This document shows positions 35,120 to 43,387 of a stretch of 64,000 nucleotides of DNA, one piece after another. This stretch comes from Candidatus Melainabacteria bacterium (GTDB lineage Bacteria; Cyanobacteriota; Vampirovibrionia; Obscuribacterales; Obscuribacteraceae). Below the pieces are notes generated by a model. That model had not been told where the DNA came from. It ran no database searches and was given only the letters and a program-made list of their open reading frames with translations. A program made the position numbers and the translations under genes. The stretch lies in the NCBI GenBank assembly GCA_003963305.1, contig RXJR01000008.1:62001-126000 (forward strand). The letters run 5' to 3'. How positions within the stretch are numbered: the first letter of the stretch is position 1; each line of letters starts with the position of its first letter.

Positions 35120-36214
35120 TTGAAGCGCTCCGGAATATCGGCGACGATCATCGCTGGCTCGCTCTGGCTCTTCGATTCAGCCGTTTGCCTGGCTGAACAG
35201 CCGGTGCCCAGACCGGCACCCGATTTTCGCAAAGAGCAAAGTACCTTTCGCTCCGCATCTGGTGGCGAGACGGAACGAGCAATCTTTACAAAACGGGCTG
35301 CTGTTCCTGCCGATTCTGATAATGAAAGTAGTTCAGTGTCCGATCGAAGTGGCTACAGTCGCGCTCCGCTCAATGGGCAGGTGAGCAGAGAAGATGCTCT
35401 GGCCGCCAACAGCTTGTTTGGTGGAAAGGTCGGTGCTCTCATTAATACACCGCCTGTGGTGACCGGAGCTGTTTCGAAAACTGTACCGCCTGAAATGTTC
35501 AAAGCCTGGTTGGAGAAGGCTCATCCTGGTGTACTCCTGACTGTCGGCAATAGTCCCGGTAACGTTCTCGAGGTGAAAGGGCGGTGGGATGATTCCGGGC
35601 GCACATTGCGCGCCCTCGGCATACAATATGAACGCATCGGCAGTGGCGAACTGCGCGACTGTCCGCTCGAAAATGTAAAAGTGCTAGTCATTAATTGCGC
35701 CGGCACTGCGCCCAAAGATTCATATCAGCGCATTCGCGACTTTGTTGCTCGGGGCGGGTATTTGCTCGCTACTGACTGGGCCCTCGACAACCTGGTGGAG
35801 AAGGCTTTCCCCGGTTACATCGAATATGATCGCAAAAAAAATGAAGAGGCTATTTATGATGCCTACGTAGTCAACCCAGAGCCTGTCCTGTTTGCAAACG
35901 CCGTCACTAATGCTCACTGGAAAATGGACGAAGCTTCTCATCTTCTGCGAGTTTTAAAGCCCGGCAGCGTTCGGGTGCTGGCGCGCAGTCATAAACTGGA
36001 GCACGAAGATCCTGGTGGGCAGGGCGTTCTGGCGGTCGTGTTCCCATTTGGCAGAGGCTATGTGATGCACATGACCGGTCACTTCGACAACAATGGTTTT
36101 TTCAAATTCACAAATTCCCTTCCCGACCCCGCACCGGTTATCGGGATCAGTTTGAGGCAGGCGCTCGCCTCAAATTTTGTCGTGGCAGGGTTGACCGGCA
36201 CGAAGATTCCATGA
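35120..36214 (+). CDS. Exported protein with a glutamine-amidotransferase-like fold (ThuA/DUF4159-like)
   Basis: 364 residues from a TTG start at 35120, chosen because GGAGG lies seven bases upstream and a signal peptide begins at once (cleavage near VCLAEQ). After a disordered Ser-rich part (to about 120) a domain of about 200 residues has alternating strands: VKVLVINCAGTAP, the segment DFVARGGYLLATDWALDN and the end VVFPFGRGYVMHMTGHFDNNG. This resembles class I glutamine amidotransferase-like/ThuA or DUF4159 domains. No nucleophilic cysteine elbow is evident, so it may bind rather than catalyse. Confidence 0.7.
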   Translation: MKRSGISATIIAGSLWLFDSAVCLAEQPVPRPAPDFRKEQSTFRSASGGETERAIFTKRAAVPADSDNESSSVSDRSGYSRAPLNGQVSREDALAANSLFGGKVGALINTPPVVTGAVSKTVPPEMFKAWLEKAHPGVLLTVGNSPGNVLEVKGRWDDSGRTLRALGIQYERIGSGELRDCPLENVKVLVINCAGTAPKDSYQRIRDFVARGGYLLATDWALDNLVEKAFPGYIEYDRKKNEEAIYDAYVVNPEPVLFANAVTNAHWKMDEASHLLRVLKPGSVRVLARSHKLEHEDPGGQGVLAVVFPFGRGYVMHMTGHFDNNGFFKFTNSLPDPAPVIGISLRQALASNFVVAGLTGTKIP

Positions 36215-36266
36215 ATGCAACTGTGCTAACCTAGCCTGGCACTTTGCTGGGGTGGTCGCGCATCAA

Positions 36267-37346
36267 ATGAGTTCGAGCAATAAAAATTCTGATCAACCTG
36301 CTCCCGTCCGGCTTGGTCTAATTGGGCTTGGATTTGCGGGCACGGTTTTGCATCTGCCGTCTCTGAGCCGTAATTCTCGGGCCAGAATTGTTGCCGTCAG
36401 TGATCTTTCCGAATCGAAGTTATCTCAGTTCTCCGCCGACTTCCCTGACTTGCATGTGCGCAAAGAACTTGACTATCGCAGCATCATCCACGATCCAACC
36501 ATAGATGCGGTGTTGATAGCTTCACCTACACCTTCGCACGCCGCTATTGCCGTCGATGCTCTCAAGGCGAATAAGCACGTTTTCTGCGAAAAGCCGATCA
36601 GCAATACTATTGCTGATGCTCAGAAAATGATTGATGAGGCTGAGCGTCATCCTGACTTGATTTTGATGATTGGTCAGGTGCTGAGGTTCTGGCCTGAGTA
36701 TGTTCAGATTAAAAAGCAGATTGAATACGGAAAGATTGGTAAGCCTATCATCGCACGCACTTATCGCGCTAATCCTATGCCGGCATCTCAGTTTTATGAG
36801 AAGGATGAACTGAGCGGTGGTGTGATTGTCGATCTGGGCTTACATGACATAGATTTTTTGTCGTGGGCGCTGGGTCCAGTCAAATCAGTGTTTGCGCAGG
36901 GAGGCAATCTTTCTGGGAGAGGCGATGTAATTGATTACGCTCAAATCCACTTCAATTTTGTAAGCGGCGCAATTGCTTACATGGAAGCGAATTGGGCTCT
37001 GCCTGAGAATTTCCCGTTCAGCACGGCTATCGAAATCACCGGCACTGGTGGCATGATTGCTGCTGATAACTGCGACTCACGCGCTTCGTATCAATTGACA
37101 CTGAAAGGGCAGAAGCGCTTTACGGCAGCGATTGCGGAGTTGAACGGATATCACTATGAGCAAGAGGCATTTTTAAAGGCAGTGCAAAACAAAAGGGAGA
37201 CGCCGATGAATGCCGCTGCCGCTCTCTACTCTTTGCGTCTGGCGATGGCCGCTAAGGAATCAATTAAGACCGGCAAGTTGATTGTTATGGATGAAGCAAC
37301 AAAGACTGCGAGCGCTTCGGCGAGTTTAAACGAGGTCGCCAAATGA
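36267..37346 (+). CDS. Gfo/Idh/MocA family oxidoreductase
   Basis: About 359 residues. N-terminal Rossmann fold with the dinucleotide motif GLIGLGFAG (about 16-24), then the conserved CEKPIS segment whose lysine is catalytic (about 112), and a C-terminal beta-sheet domain including GGVIVDLGLHDIDFL with the usual histidine. The family oxidises sugars, inositols or similar polyols with NAD(P). A GTG start at 36252 is also possible. Its stop codon overlaps the next oxidoreductase gene by four bases (ATGA), so the two act together, perhaps on successive steps or as a hetero-oligomer. Confidence 0.9.
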   Translation: MSSSNKNSDQPAPVRLGLIGLGFAGTVLHLPSLSRNSRARIVAVSDLSESKLSQFSADFPDLHVRKELDYRSIIHDPTIDAVLIASPTPSHAAIAVDALKANKHVFCEKPISNTIADAQKMIDEAERHPDLILMIGQVLRFWPEYVQIKKQIEYGKIGKPIIARTYRANPMPASQFYEKDELSGGVIVDLGLHDIDFLSWALGPVKSVFAQGGNLSGRGDVIDYAQIHFNFVSGAIAYMEANWALPENFPFSTAIEITGTGGMIAADNCDSRASYQLTLKGQKRFTAAIAELNGYHYEQEAFLKAVQNKRETPMNAAAALYSLRLAMAAKESIKTGKLIVMDEATKTASASASLNEVAK

Positions 37347-38359
37347 TCAGATTCGGATTGATTAGTTTTGCTCACATGCATGCTGACAGTTATGCCTGGG
37401 TCTTGCGACAGATTGAGGAGGATGGCGGAGAGGCTCGTCTGGTGGCGGCGTTTGACGACAATTTCGAACGTCTCGAACTGAAATCCAGGCAGTTCAAAAT
37501 AGAAAATGTTTTTCAGGACTGCAATCAGTTGCTATCCAGGGCTGATCTGGACGCAGTTATCATTTCCTCTGAGAATGCCAGACATGAAGAACATGTGTTG
37601 GCTGCAATCAAAGCCGGTAAACACATAATTTGCGAGAAGCCGATTACTGTCTCAAATCAGTCGATTGAGAGACTGCAGTCTGCATTCAGTCAGTCGAAGC
37701 AGCGTATATTTTTCCAGACAGCGTTCCCTATGAGATACGATGCCACGGTGGCGGAGGCCAAGCGAACACTGGATGCCGGAACACTTGGCGCAATCAAGGC
37801 TATTTCCGCAACCAATCACGGTACCTATCCCGGCGGGTGGTTTGCTGATCCTCTTCAATCGGGAGGTGGCGCGGTCATGGATCACACCGTTCATGTGGCT
37901 GACTTGATCAGGTTTTTCACGAATGATGAATTCGCATCTGTCAGGGCTTTTCGTGGTGACAATTTGCATCCCAATATTTCTGTAGAAGATAATGCTCTGC
38001 TCTATGCTCGCCTGAAACGCTCCAATATTCCTGTTTCCATCGATTGCAGCTGGTCTCGCATGCAGGGATGGCCAATCTGGGGCGACGTCAAATTGGAGTT
38101 GGTCTGTGAGCAGGGGGTGCTCAAAATTGATTGTTTCAATCCGCACCTCGACCTGGTTTCAGATGGAAGGTTTAGTTGGCATGGAATGTCCGAAGACCTG
38201 AACAAAAAAATGATTCTTGGTTTCTGCCGCGCTGTGTCTGAAAGTTGTGAACCGACAGCATCTTTCAGTGATGGTGCTGCGGCTGCCGCCGTCGCTTTTG
38301 CCGCCTACAAATCGCTCGAGAACGGTGAGACGGCAAGTGTCTGTGCAATTGAACAGTGA
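37343..38359 (+). CDS. Second Gfo/Idh/MocA family oxidoreductase
   Basis: 338 residues. The N-terminus is variant: RFGLISFAHMHADSYAW instead of the glycine-rich GxGxxG loop, a form seen in a subfamily of these enzymes. CEKPITV (about 98) and GGGAVMDHTVHVADLIRFF (about 174-192) are typical. NAD(P)-dependent sugar or polyol oxidation is expected; substrate unknown. Translation is coupled to the preceding oxidoreductase, and its stop codon overlaps a possible GTG start of the GGDEF gene, making a three-gene operon. Confidence 0.88.
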   Translation: MIRFGLISFAHMHADSYAWVLRQIEEDGGEARLVAAFDDNFERLELKSRQFKIENVFQDCNQLLSRADLDAVIISSENARHEEHVLAAIKAGKHIICEKPITVSNQSIERLQSAFSQSKQRIFFQTAFPMRYDATVAEAKRTLDAGTLGAIKAISATNHGTYPGGWFADPLQSGGGAVMDHTVHVADLIRFFTNDEFASVRAFRGDNLHPNISVEDNALLYARLKRSNIPVSIDCSWSRMQGWPIWGDVKLELVCEQGVLKIDCFNPHLDLVSDGRFSWHGMSEDLNKKMILGFCRAVSESCEPTASFSDGAAAAAVAFAAYKSLENGETASVCAIEQ

Positions 38360-38412
38360 AAACCCGCCCCTCTGGGTATATATATTGTCACGGGGAATTC
38401 GAGGCTCCGGTT

Positions 38413-40392
38413 ATGACAGACGGTCCAAAGCAAATCAAAGAGGCACAGCCACGCACCGAAGATTCCGGCGGTGTGCTTTCCGGAGCTACTGATATGCTGC
38501 AAGCTGCGGCATACTCATCCGTGCAGCAGCCTTTGAATGGCATTACTCAATTAGTGCGTCACCTGACTCCGATTCATGTAGATGCGCCCCACTTGTTCAG
38601 CGCGCCTTCTCATGACAACATGTGGACCAGTACGGGTAATATAGCCGGCAGCGTGGCAGACTTTTTTGTGCTTTCCAAAGGTGTTGGCGGACTGCGTAGC
38701 TCCGTCATGGGAAGAGCCGCATCAGTGCCTATTCTCGAGGCTGGAACGACGGGCGCGTTGTTTGAACTGGCGCAACCTGTGAATGATCATGATTTTGCTG
38801 CTAACAAGCTTAAAAGTGCGGCACTCGGGTTCGGCACCTTTGCCACTATGGACGGTGCAGGGCTGGGGCTGAAGCGCATGTCTGTAGTTAGAGAAGCTCC
38901 AGGGTTGATCGGAGCTGTTGGTGTTAATGGAGTAGCAGGTGCGGCCGGTGGTTTTACTCATTCCATTCTCGGTGCGGAATTGAATGGGAAGACACCGACT
39001 TACAATGAAATCAGAAATGATGTTGCTTCTTACGCCGCATTCGGCGCTATGTTTGGTGCTCTAGACCATGGCACAAATGTCGGCAAGACAGCGATTACTA
39101 ACAGGATCAATGAAAGAATCTCCAAAGGTGAGCCGATCTTCTCAATCGGTCCGGTGGAGGTTCATCCCCGAGATTTCTATAAAACTGCCCGTGAAAGTGC
39201 GCAGGTAGATGCTTTGACAGGGTTGAAGAACAAAGCTGGCGGCATGGATGTTTTGAAAACGGAAATTGCTCGCAGTGGCAGGTCTGATGAACCGTTGTCC
39301 ATGACATACATGGATCTCGATGGGTTCAAGGGTGTAAACGACAAGTTTGGACACAACCAGGGCGATCTGGTTTTGAAAGAAGTGGCCGATTTTCTCAAGG
39401 ACTACTATAAACGCGCTACAGATGTGCCGATTCGGGAAGGCGGCGATGAGTTTATGGTGGTTATGCCTAACACGGCGCGTGTTCATGCTGATTCACTTGC
39501 GGCCGGGCTGGAGAGCACGATGCGTCTGGGTGTTGCCAAAGAAGCTCCTGGAGTGGAGCTTTTGGCAAACAATTACTCAGCGCGCATCGAAAAGATTCAG
39601 AATATGCCTCTTGCTACGGTGAGCGGCGAAGGACAGACGCTGAGCGATCTGGCTGAGCAACTCTTGTTTGCTCGTATGCCGTTGACCGGTGAACATGTCA
39701 CGCCTCAAAGTGTTGCAAGTGAAGTGGCCAGGCTGAAGCTTCGAACCGGACTCTCTGAGTCGGAAAATCTGGCCGGGCGCACTCTGCAGGTTTACAACGA
39801 AAGCGACCTGGCAACGTTTGCCAGCCAGGCTAGTTACGGCTTCCTGCCACAGATAGGGCAGTTGTTGAAAGTGAAAGGTTATGCAACTGAAGCCCAGATC
39901 CATGAGGCGCTGCAGGTTCAGGCGGAGGCTCCCGCTGGTCAAAAACCACTTCTGGGGCAGATCTTAGTCGAAAAAGGATATGCGAAACCGGAGCAGATAG
40001 AAGATGTTTTTCGCGACCAGATGATTGCGAAAGAAGCGCTCAGTCGCATTCTCGAGTCAACTCCCGGTATCGACATGTCAAAGGTAGGCATCAAGCCATT
40101 CCGCGTTCCGGAGCGTATGTACGTGCCTGCCGACATGACCCTGATGCGATATCAGATCCCGGATGTGGCCAGACCGGCACTCAGTCCCAACGGCATCAGA
40201 CGGCTGAATCCATATGAGGCGCCGGTACCGGGCGAACTGGTCGTTGGTACCAGCACGGGCGTAGTTGAGTACAAAAGAGGCGAGTCTGTCACTGATTTCA
40301 AACAGCGCGGCGACGAGTTGATGTTTGAAAAGAAGGCGGAAAGAAAGCAAAAAGGGCTTCGCAAGGACCGTGTCGTAGAGTCAATGAGTTGA
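38413..40392 (+). CDS. GGDEF diguanylate cyclase with GspE-N-like C-terminal domain
   Basis: About 659 residues. Residues 1-250 are Gly/Ala-rich hydrophobic helices of unknown family. A GGDEF domain follows (about 260-420), with LTGLKNKAGG, MDLDGFKGVNDKFGHNQGD and the intact signature REGGDEFMVV (about 340), so it can make cyclic di-GMP. After about 465 come two repeats like the N-terminal domain of type II secretion/pilus ATPases (LLKVKGYATEAQIHEALQVQ; LGQILVEKGYAKPEQIEDVF), a fold that binds c-di-GMP in MshE. Start 38413 has GAGG nine bases upstream; a GTG at 38356 overlapping the previous stop codon (GTGA) is a real alternative. Confidence 0.85.
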   Translation: MTDGPKQIKEAQPRTEDSGGVLSGATDMLQAAAYSSVQQPLNGITQLVRHLTPIHVDAPHLFSAPSHDNMWTSTGNIAGSVADFFVLSKGVGGLRSSVMGRAASVPILEAGTTGALFELAQPVNDHDFAANKLKSAALGFGTFATMDGAGLGLKRMSVVREAPGLIGAVGVNGVAGAAGGFTHSILGAELNGKTPTYNEIRNDVASYAAFGAMFGALDHGTNVGKTAITNRINERISKGEPIFSIGPVEVHPRDFYKTARESAQVDALTGLKNKAGGMDVLKTEIARSGRSDEPLSMTYMDLDGFKGVNDKFGHNQGDLVLKEVADFLKDYYKRATDVPIREGGDEFMVVMPNTARVHADSLAAGLESTMRLGVAKEAPGVELLANNYSARIEKIQNMPLATVSGEGQTLSDLAEQLLFARMPLTGEHVTPQSVASEVARLKLRTGLSESENLAGRTLQVYNESDLATFASQASYGFLPQIGQLLKVKGYATEAQIHEALQVQAEAPAGQKPLLGQILVEKGYAKPEQIEDVFRDQMIAKEALSRILESTPGIDMSKVGIKPFRVPERMYVPADMTLMRYQIPDVARPALSPNGIRRLNPYEAPVPGELVVGTSTGVVEYKRGESVTDFKQRGDELMFEKKAERKQKGLRKDRVVESMS

Positions 40393-40439
40393 GCTGTGAG
40401 GATTCTGGTCTGAACGCTGCGAAGCCAGTCTGCGGCAAT

Positions 40440-40479
40440 CGGATCACACTGATACCGTGCCTGGTATCACTGTGATCCG
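40440..40479. terminator. Bidirectional terminator between convergent genes
   Basis: CGGATCACACTGATACC and GGTATCACTGTGATCCG pair over 17 positions with one mismatch and a six-base loop, between stop codons of the GGDEF gene (+) and the EF-hand-like gene (-). T runs are absent. Confidence 0.65.
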
Positions 40480-40526
40480 AGCCTGATCAACTGGTTGGCA
40501 GTTGGATTGTTCCCAGCCCCTGCCTG

Positions 40527-41807
40527 TTATAAGTCTGAACCATCGAAGAGTTTGGCCAGCACTTGATTGTTTCTGAGGTTCAGGTCCAGATTTAGTTTCT
40601 GTCCTACTCTCAGTTCGCCGCCCTTGCGTCGCTGATCCGCCACCCACAATTGATGTGACACTTCTTTCAGTTCTGCGCGGCTGAAGTCTTTGTGACCGGC
40701 GAGAGTCAGTAGTCTCTCCGCTGCATGAGCGTATGACTCGCCTTTGCCAACTGTTAGAGCTGCGTTGATTTTATCGTCGTGGAGTTTTTGACGAGCGCCT
40801 TCTTGCATTCTGGCTCGGTCGGCTGCTTCTCTGAGGTCGGCTGCTTCTCTGAAGCCGGATGCTTCTCTACGACTGCCTTCGAGTTCAGGGTAGTAGGGAG
40901 CGAGTGAGCGTCTGTGCTCGTTCACTCGCTCAGTGGCACCGACTTGATTTACGGTTTTCTCTCTTGTAACCCCCTGTTCTCGCTCGTAATCCTTCTGCAT
41001 TTGCTCCTGGCGAGGCGGCAAATTCTCGATCGAGACCGGTGTTTCGGCACGTGCAGCGCGTTTTTGGTTCTGGACTACATTTGGATCCAGTCCGCTTTCT
41101 CTCTCGAATTTATCCAGTGCCTCTTTATTGAAATCGTTAAAGCTGAAGGTCGGTTGGTTCTTTTGCAAGGTCAAGATCGTTTGTTTGTCTTCCGGAGTCA
41201 ACGTTCGGGCGACGGCCTTGTCTCCAGCGAGCGCTGCATCGAATGTGCCGCCGACAATGTTGCCGTCTTTATCCTTGCTCAATTTGTCATAGAGTGAAAC
41301 ACCATCTTTGCCTGGAGCATGCAAGTTCATGATGGCGCGCTGTTGCTCTACACCATCATTTATGTCCTGGTCTGCGATAGCTTTTGAATTGCCGCCGTAC
41401 CAGGTTTCTCCCCAGGTGCTGTAATTGCGAATGGTGTCGTAGTTCTTTTGAATGTTTGCAATGAAGGCAGCTTGCACTTCATTGACGTCGCGTCGGTTCT
41501 TGTAGAGGTCCAGTTCTCCCGTCTCCAGTCTGCCATTGCCGCTTGTGTCGATCTTAGAAAAGTTGGATTGCGCTTCAAAAAGTGATACTGTTGGTAATAC
41601 CTTGTCGTCTTCCAATCGCTTTGTTATTGCGGCACTGTAGCCCTTTGTTTCCTCAGGGGTGTGCTTGTCGCGAAAGGCGTTTACTTCGCCCATTGCTTTA
41701 GCATATGCTTCTTTGTCACCTGTTCTTACCGCTGATTCAATGCGATCTGCTGTTTGGTTTGCTGATTTAGAAACATCTTCTGCCGGGTTGCGACTTGGAT
41801 TTGCCAT
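40527..41807 (-). CDS. EF-hand-like protein with possible LysM-like end
   Basis: 426 residues, AAAGGAAA before the ATG, no signal peptide. An EF-hand-type loop is seen in FSKIDTSGNGRLETGELDLY (about 82-101), with Asp, Ser, Asn and Glu at the calcium positions. A second weaker one is KDKDGNIVGGTFD (about 179-191). A short Ala-rich repeat (GFREAADLREAADRARMQEG) lies near 325. The last 60 residues (GESYAHAAERLLTLAGHKDF ... LRVGQKLNLD) resemble the LysM type of peptidoglycan binding, weakly. Calcium-regulated wall binding would fit, but how it leaves the cell is not apparent. Function unproven. Confidence 0.7.
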   Translation of the reverse strand: MANPSRNPAEDVSKSANQTADRIESAVRTGDKEAYAKAMGEVNAFRDKHTPEETKGYSAAITKRLEDDKVLPTVSLFEAQSNFSKIDTSGNGRLETGELDLYKNRRDVNEVQAAFIANIQKNYDTIRNYSTWGETWYGGNSKAIADQDINDGVEQQRAIMNLHAPGKDGVSLYDKLSKDKDGNIVGGTFDAALAGDKAVARTLTPEDKQTILTLQKNQPTFSFNDFNKEALDKFERESGLDPNVVQNQKRAARAETPVSIENLPPRQEQMQKDYEREQGVTREKTVNQVGATERVNEHRRSLAPYYPELEGSRREASGFREAADLREAADRARMQEGARQKLHDDKINAALTVGKGESYAHAAERLLTLAGHKDFSRAELKEVSHQLWVADQRRKGGELRVGQKLNLDLNLRNNQVLAKLFDGSDL

Positions 41808-42129
41808 GGGTAATTTCCTTTGGTGCAGGGCGACTTGGCTTGGGTGAACTCACAATAATGTTGTCAACGTGAAAAAAGTATGAGTAAGCAGCGCAATCAA
41901 TTTATATAGATGTTCGATTTCGCTGACAGCCGGTTTGAGGCGATCGAGGCTGTTTATAAAGGTGGGAGAAGTGTTCCACCCTGCTGTTCAGGGGCTTCTC
42001 ACAAAAATCTCACGTCACTGAGAGTACTTTTTGTCTAATCCGATTTTTGATTAGTCCTGTTCGCTGCAATGAAAATGCAAGAACTTCGACCTAGTATCTG
42101 TTTAAGTCATTATTCGAGTGTGAATTGAA
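41808..42129. other. Divergent gap between EF-hand-like and GH75-like genes
   Basis: Control region for both genes. A short inverted repeat GGTGG/CCACC occurs near 41961-41980. No promoter boxes were recognised with confidence. Confidence 0.35.
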
Positions 42130-43305
42130 ATGGTTTTGCACAGTTCCTTACACCGCACAGAGGCGATCTCTGCCCCACATATGGCTGCAGGCGATCGTTC
42201 TCAACCTTTGATCCATCAAATTACTCTCGACGATCACAGCCGGTTCCGTGATGCAAATTCAGTGTCGGCGACTGGTTCTGAGCGCACACATCTTGCCCAC
42301 GCTGATTTGAAAATTACTGATCTTGAAAAGGATAAATCCGTTCTGTTGGATAAGGCAAGTACGCCAGACGATCGGGCAAAAGCTGCCAGAGAACTGTACG
42401 AAAGCGGCATTACTGAATTCAAATATAAAGACGAACAAGGGGCTGAGAAGACATACAAAATTTCCGAGACTGTTACAGAAGGGAAAAAACAACTTAAGAC
42501 TGACGATGGAAATGGCTTCGAGACAACCTTTGAATATGTTCAGGATGAGCACGGTAACTGGATCTTCGTGCCTCGACAGAGTGCAGGTGGGCTCTCCCCT
42601 GCTGCCCAGATGGGCGAACGTGGCTCACATGCTGGTGGCGCGCGTGGTGGCGGCGCTGGTATGAGCGGTGGCGGCGAGCGTGTGCCCAGCGTTAGACCCC
42701 GTGGTATGAGCTATTCTGCGCCGGACGCCAATGGCGTCGGACACTACGATGCTCCATCTGGCGGAAGATCATTCACGCCAGGCGGCGTTGATTCGCATGT
42801 ATGGCAAGGAATTCAGAACACGGATGGATCTGTAGCAATAAGATTCCGCGGCTGTCAGGTTGACACTGACGGAGCTGGCGCCCGTAACCACCCGGAGGAC
42901 GCCACGCGTCAGAACCAGACCAGCTTGAAGCTGTCAAACGGGGAATCGCTCAATACCGACACGGATAATTTCTTTGTCTTGCCCCCGAGCGTCGCCAGAG
43001 CCTACCATATCAAGAAAGGAGACCTTGGTTGGCTGGTTGATGAAAAAACCGGTAAGGCTGTGCCCGTGGTTTTCGGCGATGCCGGACCGGAAGGAAAGTT
43101 TGGCGAAGCTTCAGTGCATGCGCTTAAATCTCTTGGATTTACGAATGTCAGTGGACGCAACGGCGTAGACAAATCGCAGCCGTTCAAAGTCGTTTTTGTT
43201 CCGGGTTCCGGCGACGGTACAGGCGACATCGCCAGAGATTCACAGGCCATGGCTGCTAAGTTGGAGCGAACAGGCAAGGCTGGCGGGGCGACACAGCTCT
43301 CTTGA
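42130..43305 (+). CDS. GH75 chitosanase-like protein
   Basis: 391 residues. Residues 1-150 are polar and helical with no signal peptide, followed by a Gly/Arg-rich linker (about 165-200). The C-terminal domain (about 225-385) resembles GH75 chitosanase: DGSVAIRFRGCQVDTDGAG, FFVLPPSVARAYHIKKGDLG, and VVFGDAGPEGKFGEAS. In that last motif Asp317 and Glu326 are nine residues apart, the spacing of the two catalytic residues (Asp160/Glu169) reported for fungal GH75. It should therefore cut chitosan, or a related polymer. GH75 is mainly fungal, with some actinobacterial members. The call is based on motif recognition only. Confidence 0.7.
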   Translation: MVLHSSLHRTEAISAPHMAAGDRSQPLIHQITLDDHSRFRDANSVSATGSERTHLAHADLKITDLEKDKSVLLDKASTPDDRAKAARELYESGITEFKYKDEQGAEKTYKISETVTEGKKQLKTDDGNGFETTFEYVQDEHGNWIFVPRQSAGGLSPAAQMGERGSHAGGARGGGAGMSGGGERVPSVRPRGMSYSAPDANGVGHYDAPSGGRSFTPGGVDSHVWQGIQNTDGSVAIRFRGCQVDTDGAGARNHPEDATRQNQTSLKLSNGESLNTDTDNFFVLPPSVARAYHIKKGDLGWLVDEKTGKAVPVVFGDAGPEGKFGEASVHALKSLGFTNVSGRNGVDKSQPFKVVFVPGSGDGTGDIARDSQAMAAKLERTGKAGGATQLS

Positions 43306-43387
43306 GATTGGCTCGCTGCTGGTGCGTTTCGGCGCTTAACGCCGCAGGCATATGTTGATACACTCAGTGTATTCACACGTGAGCCCG

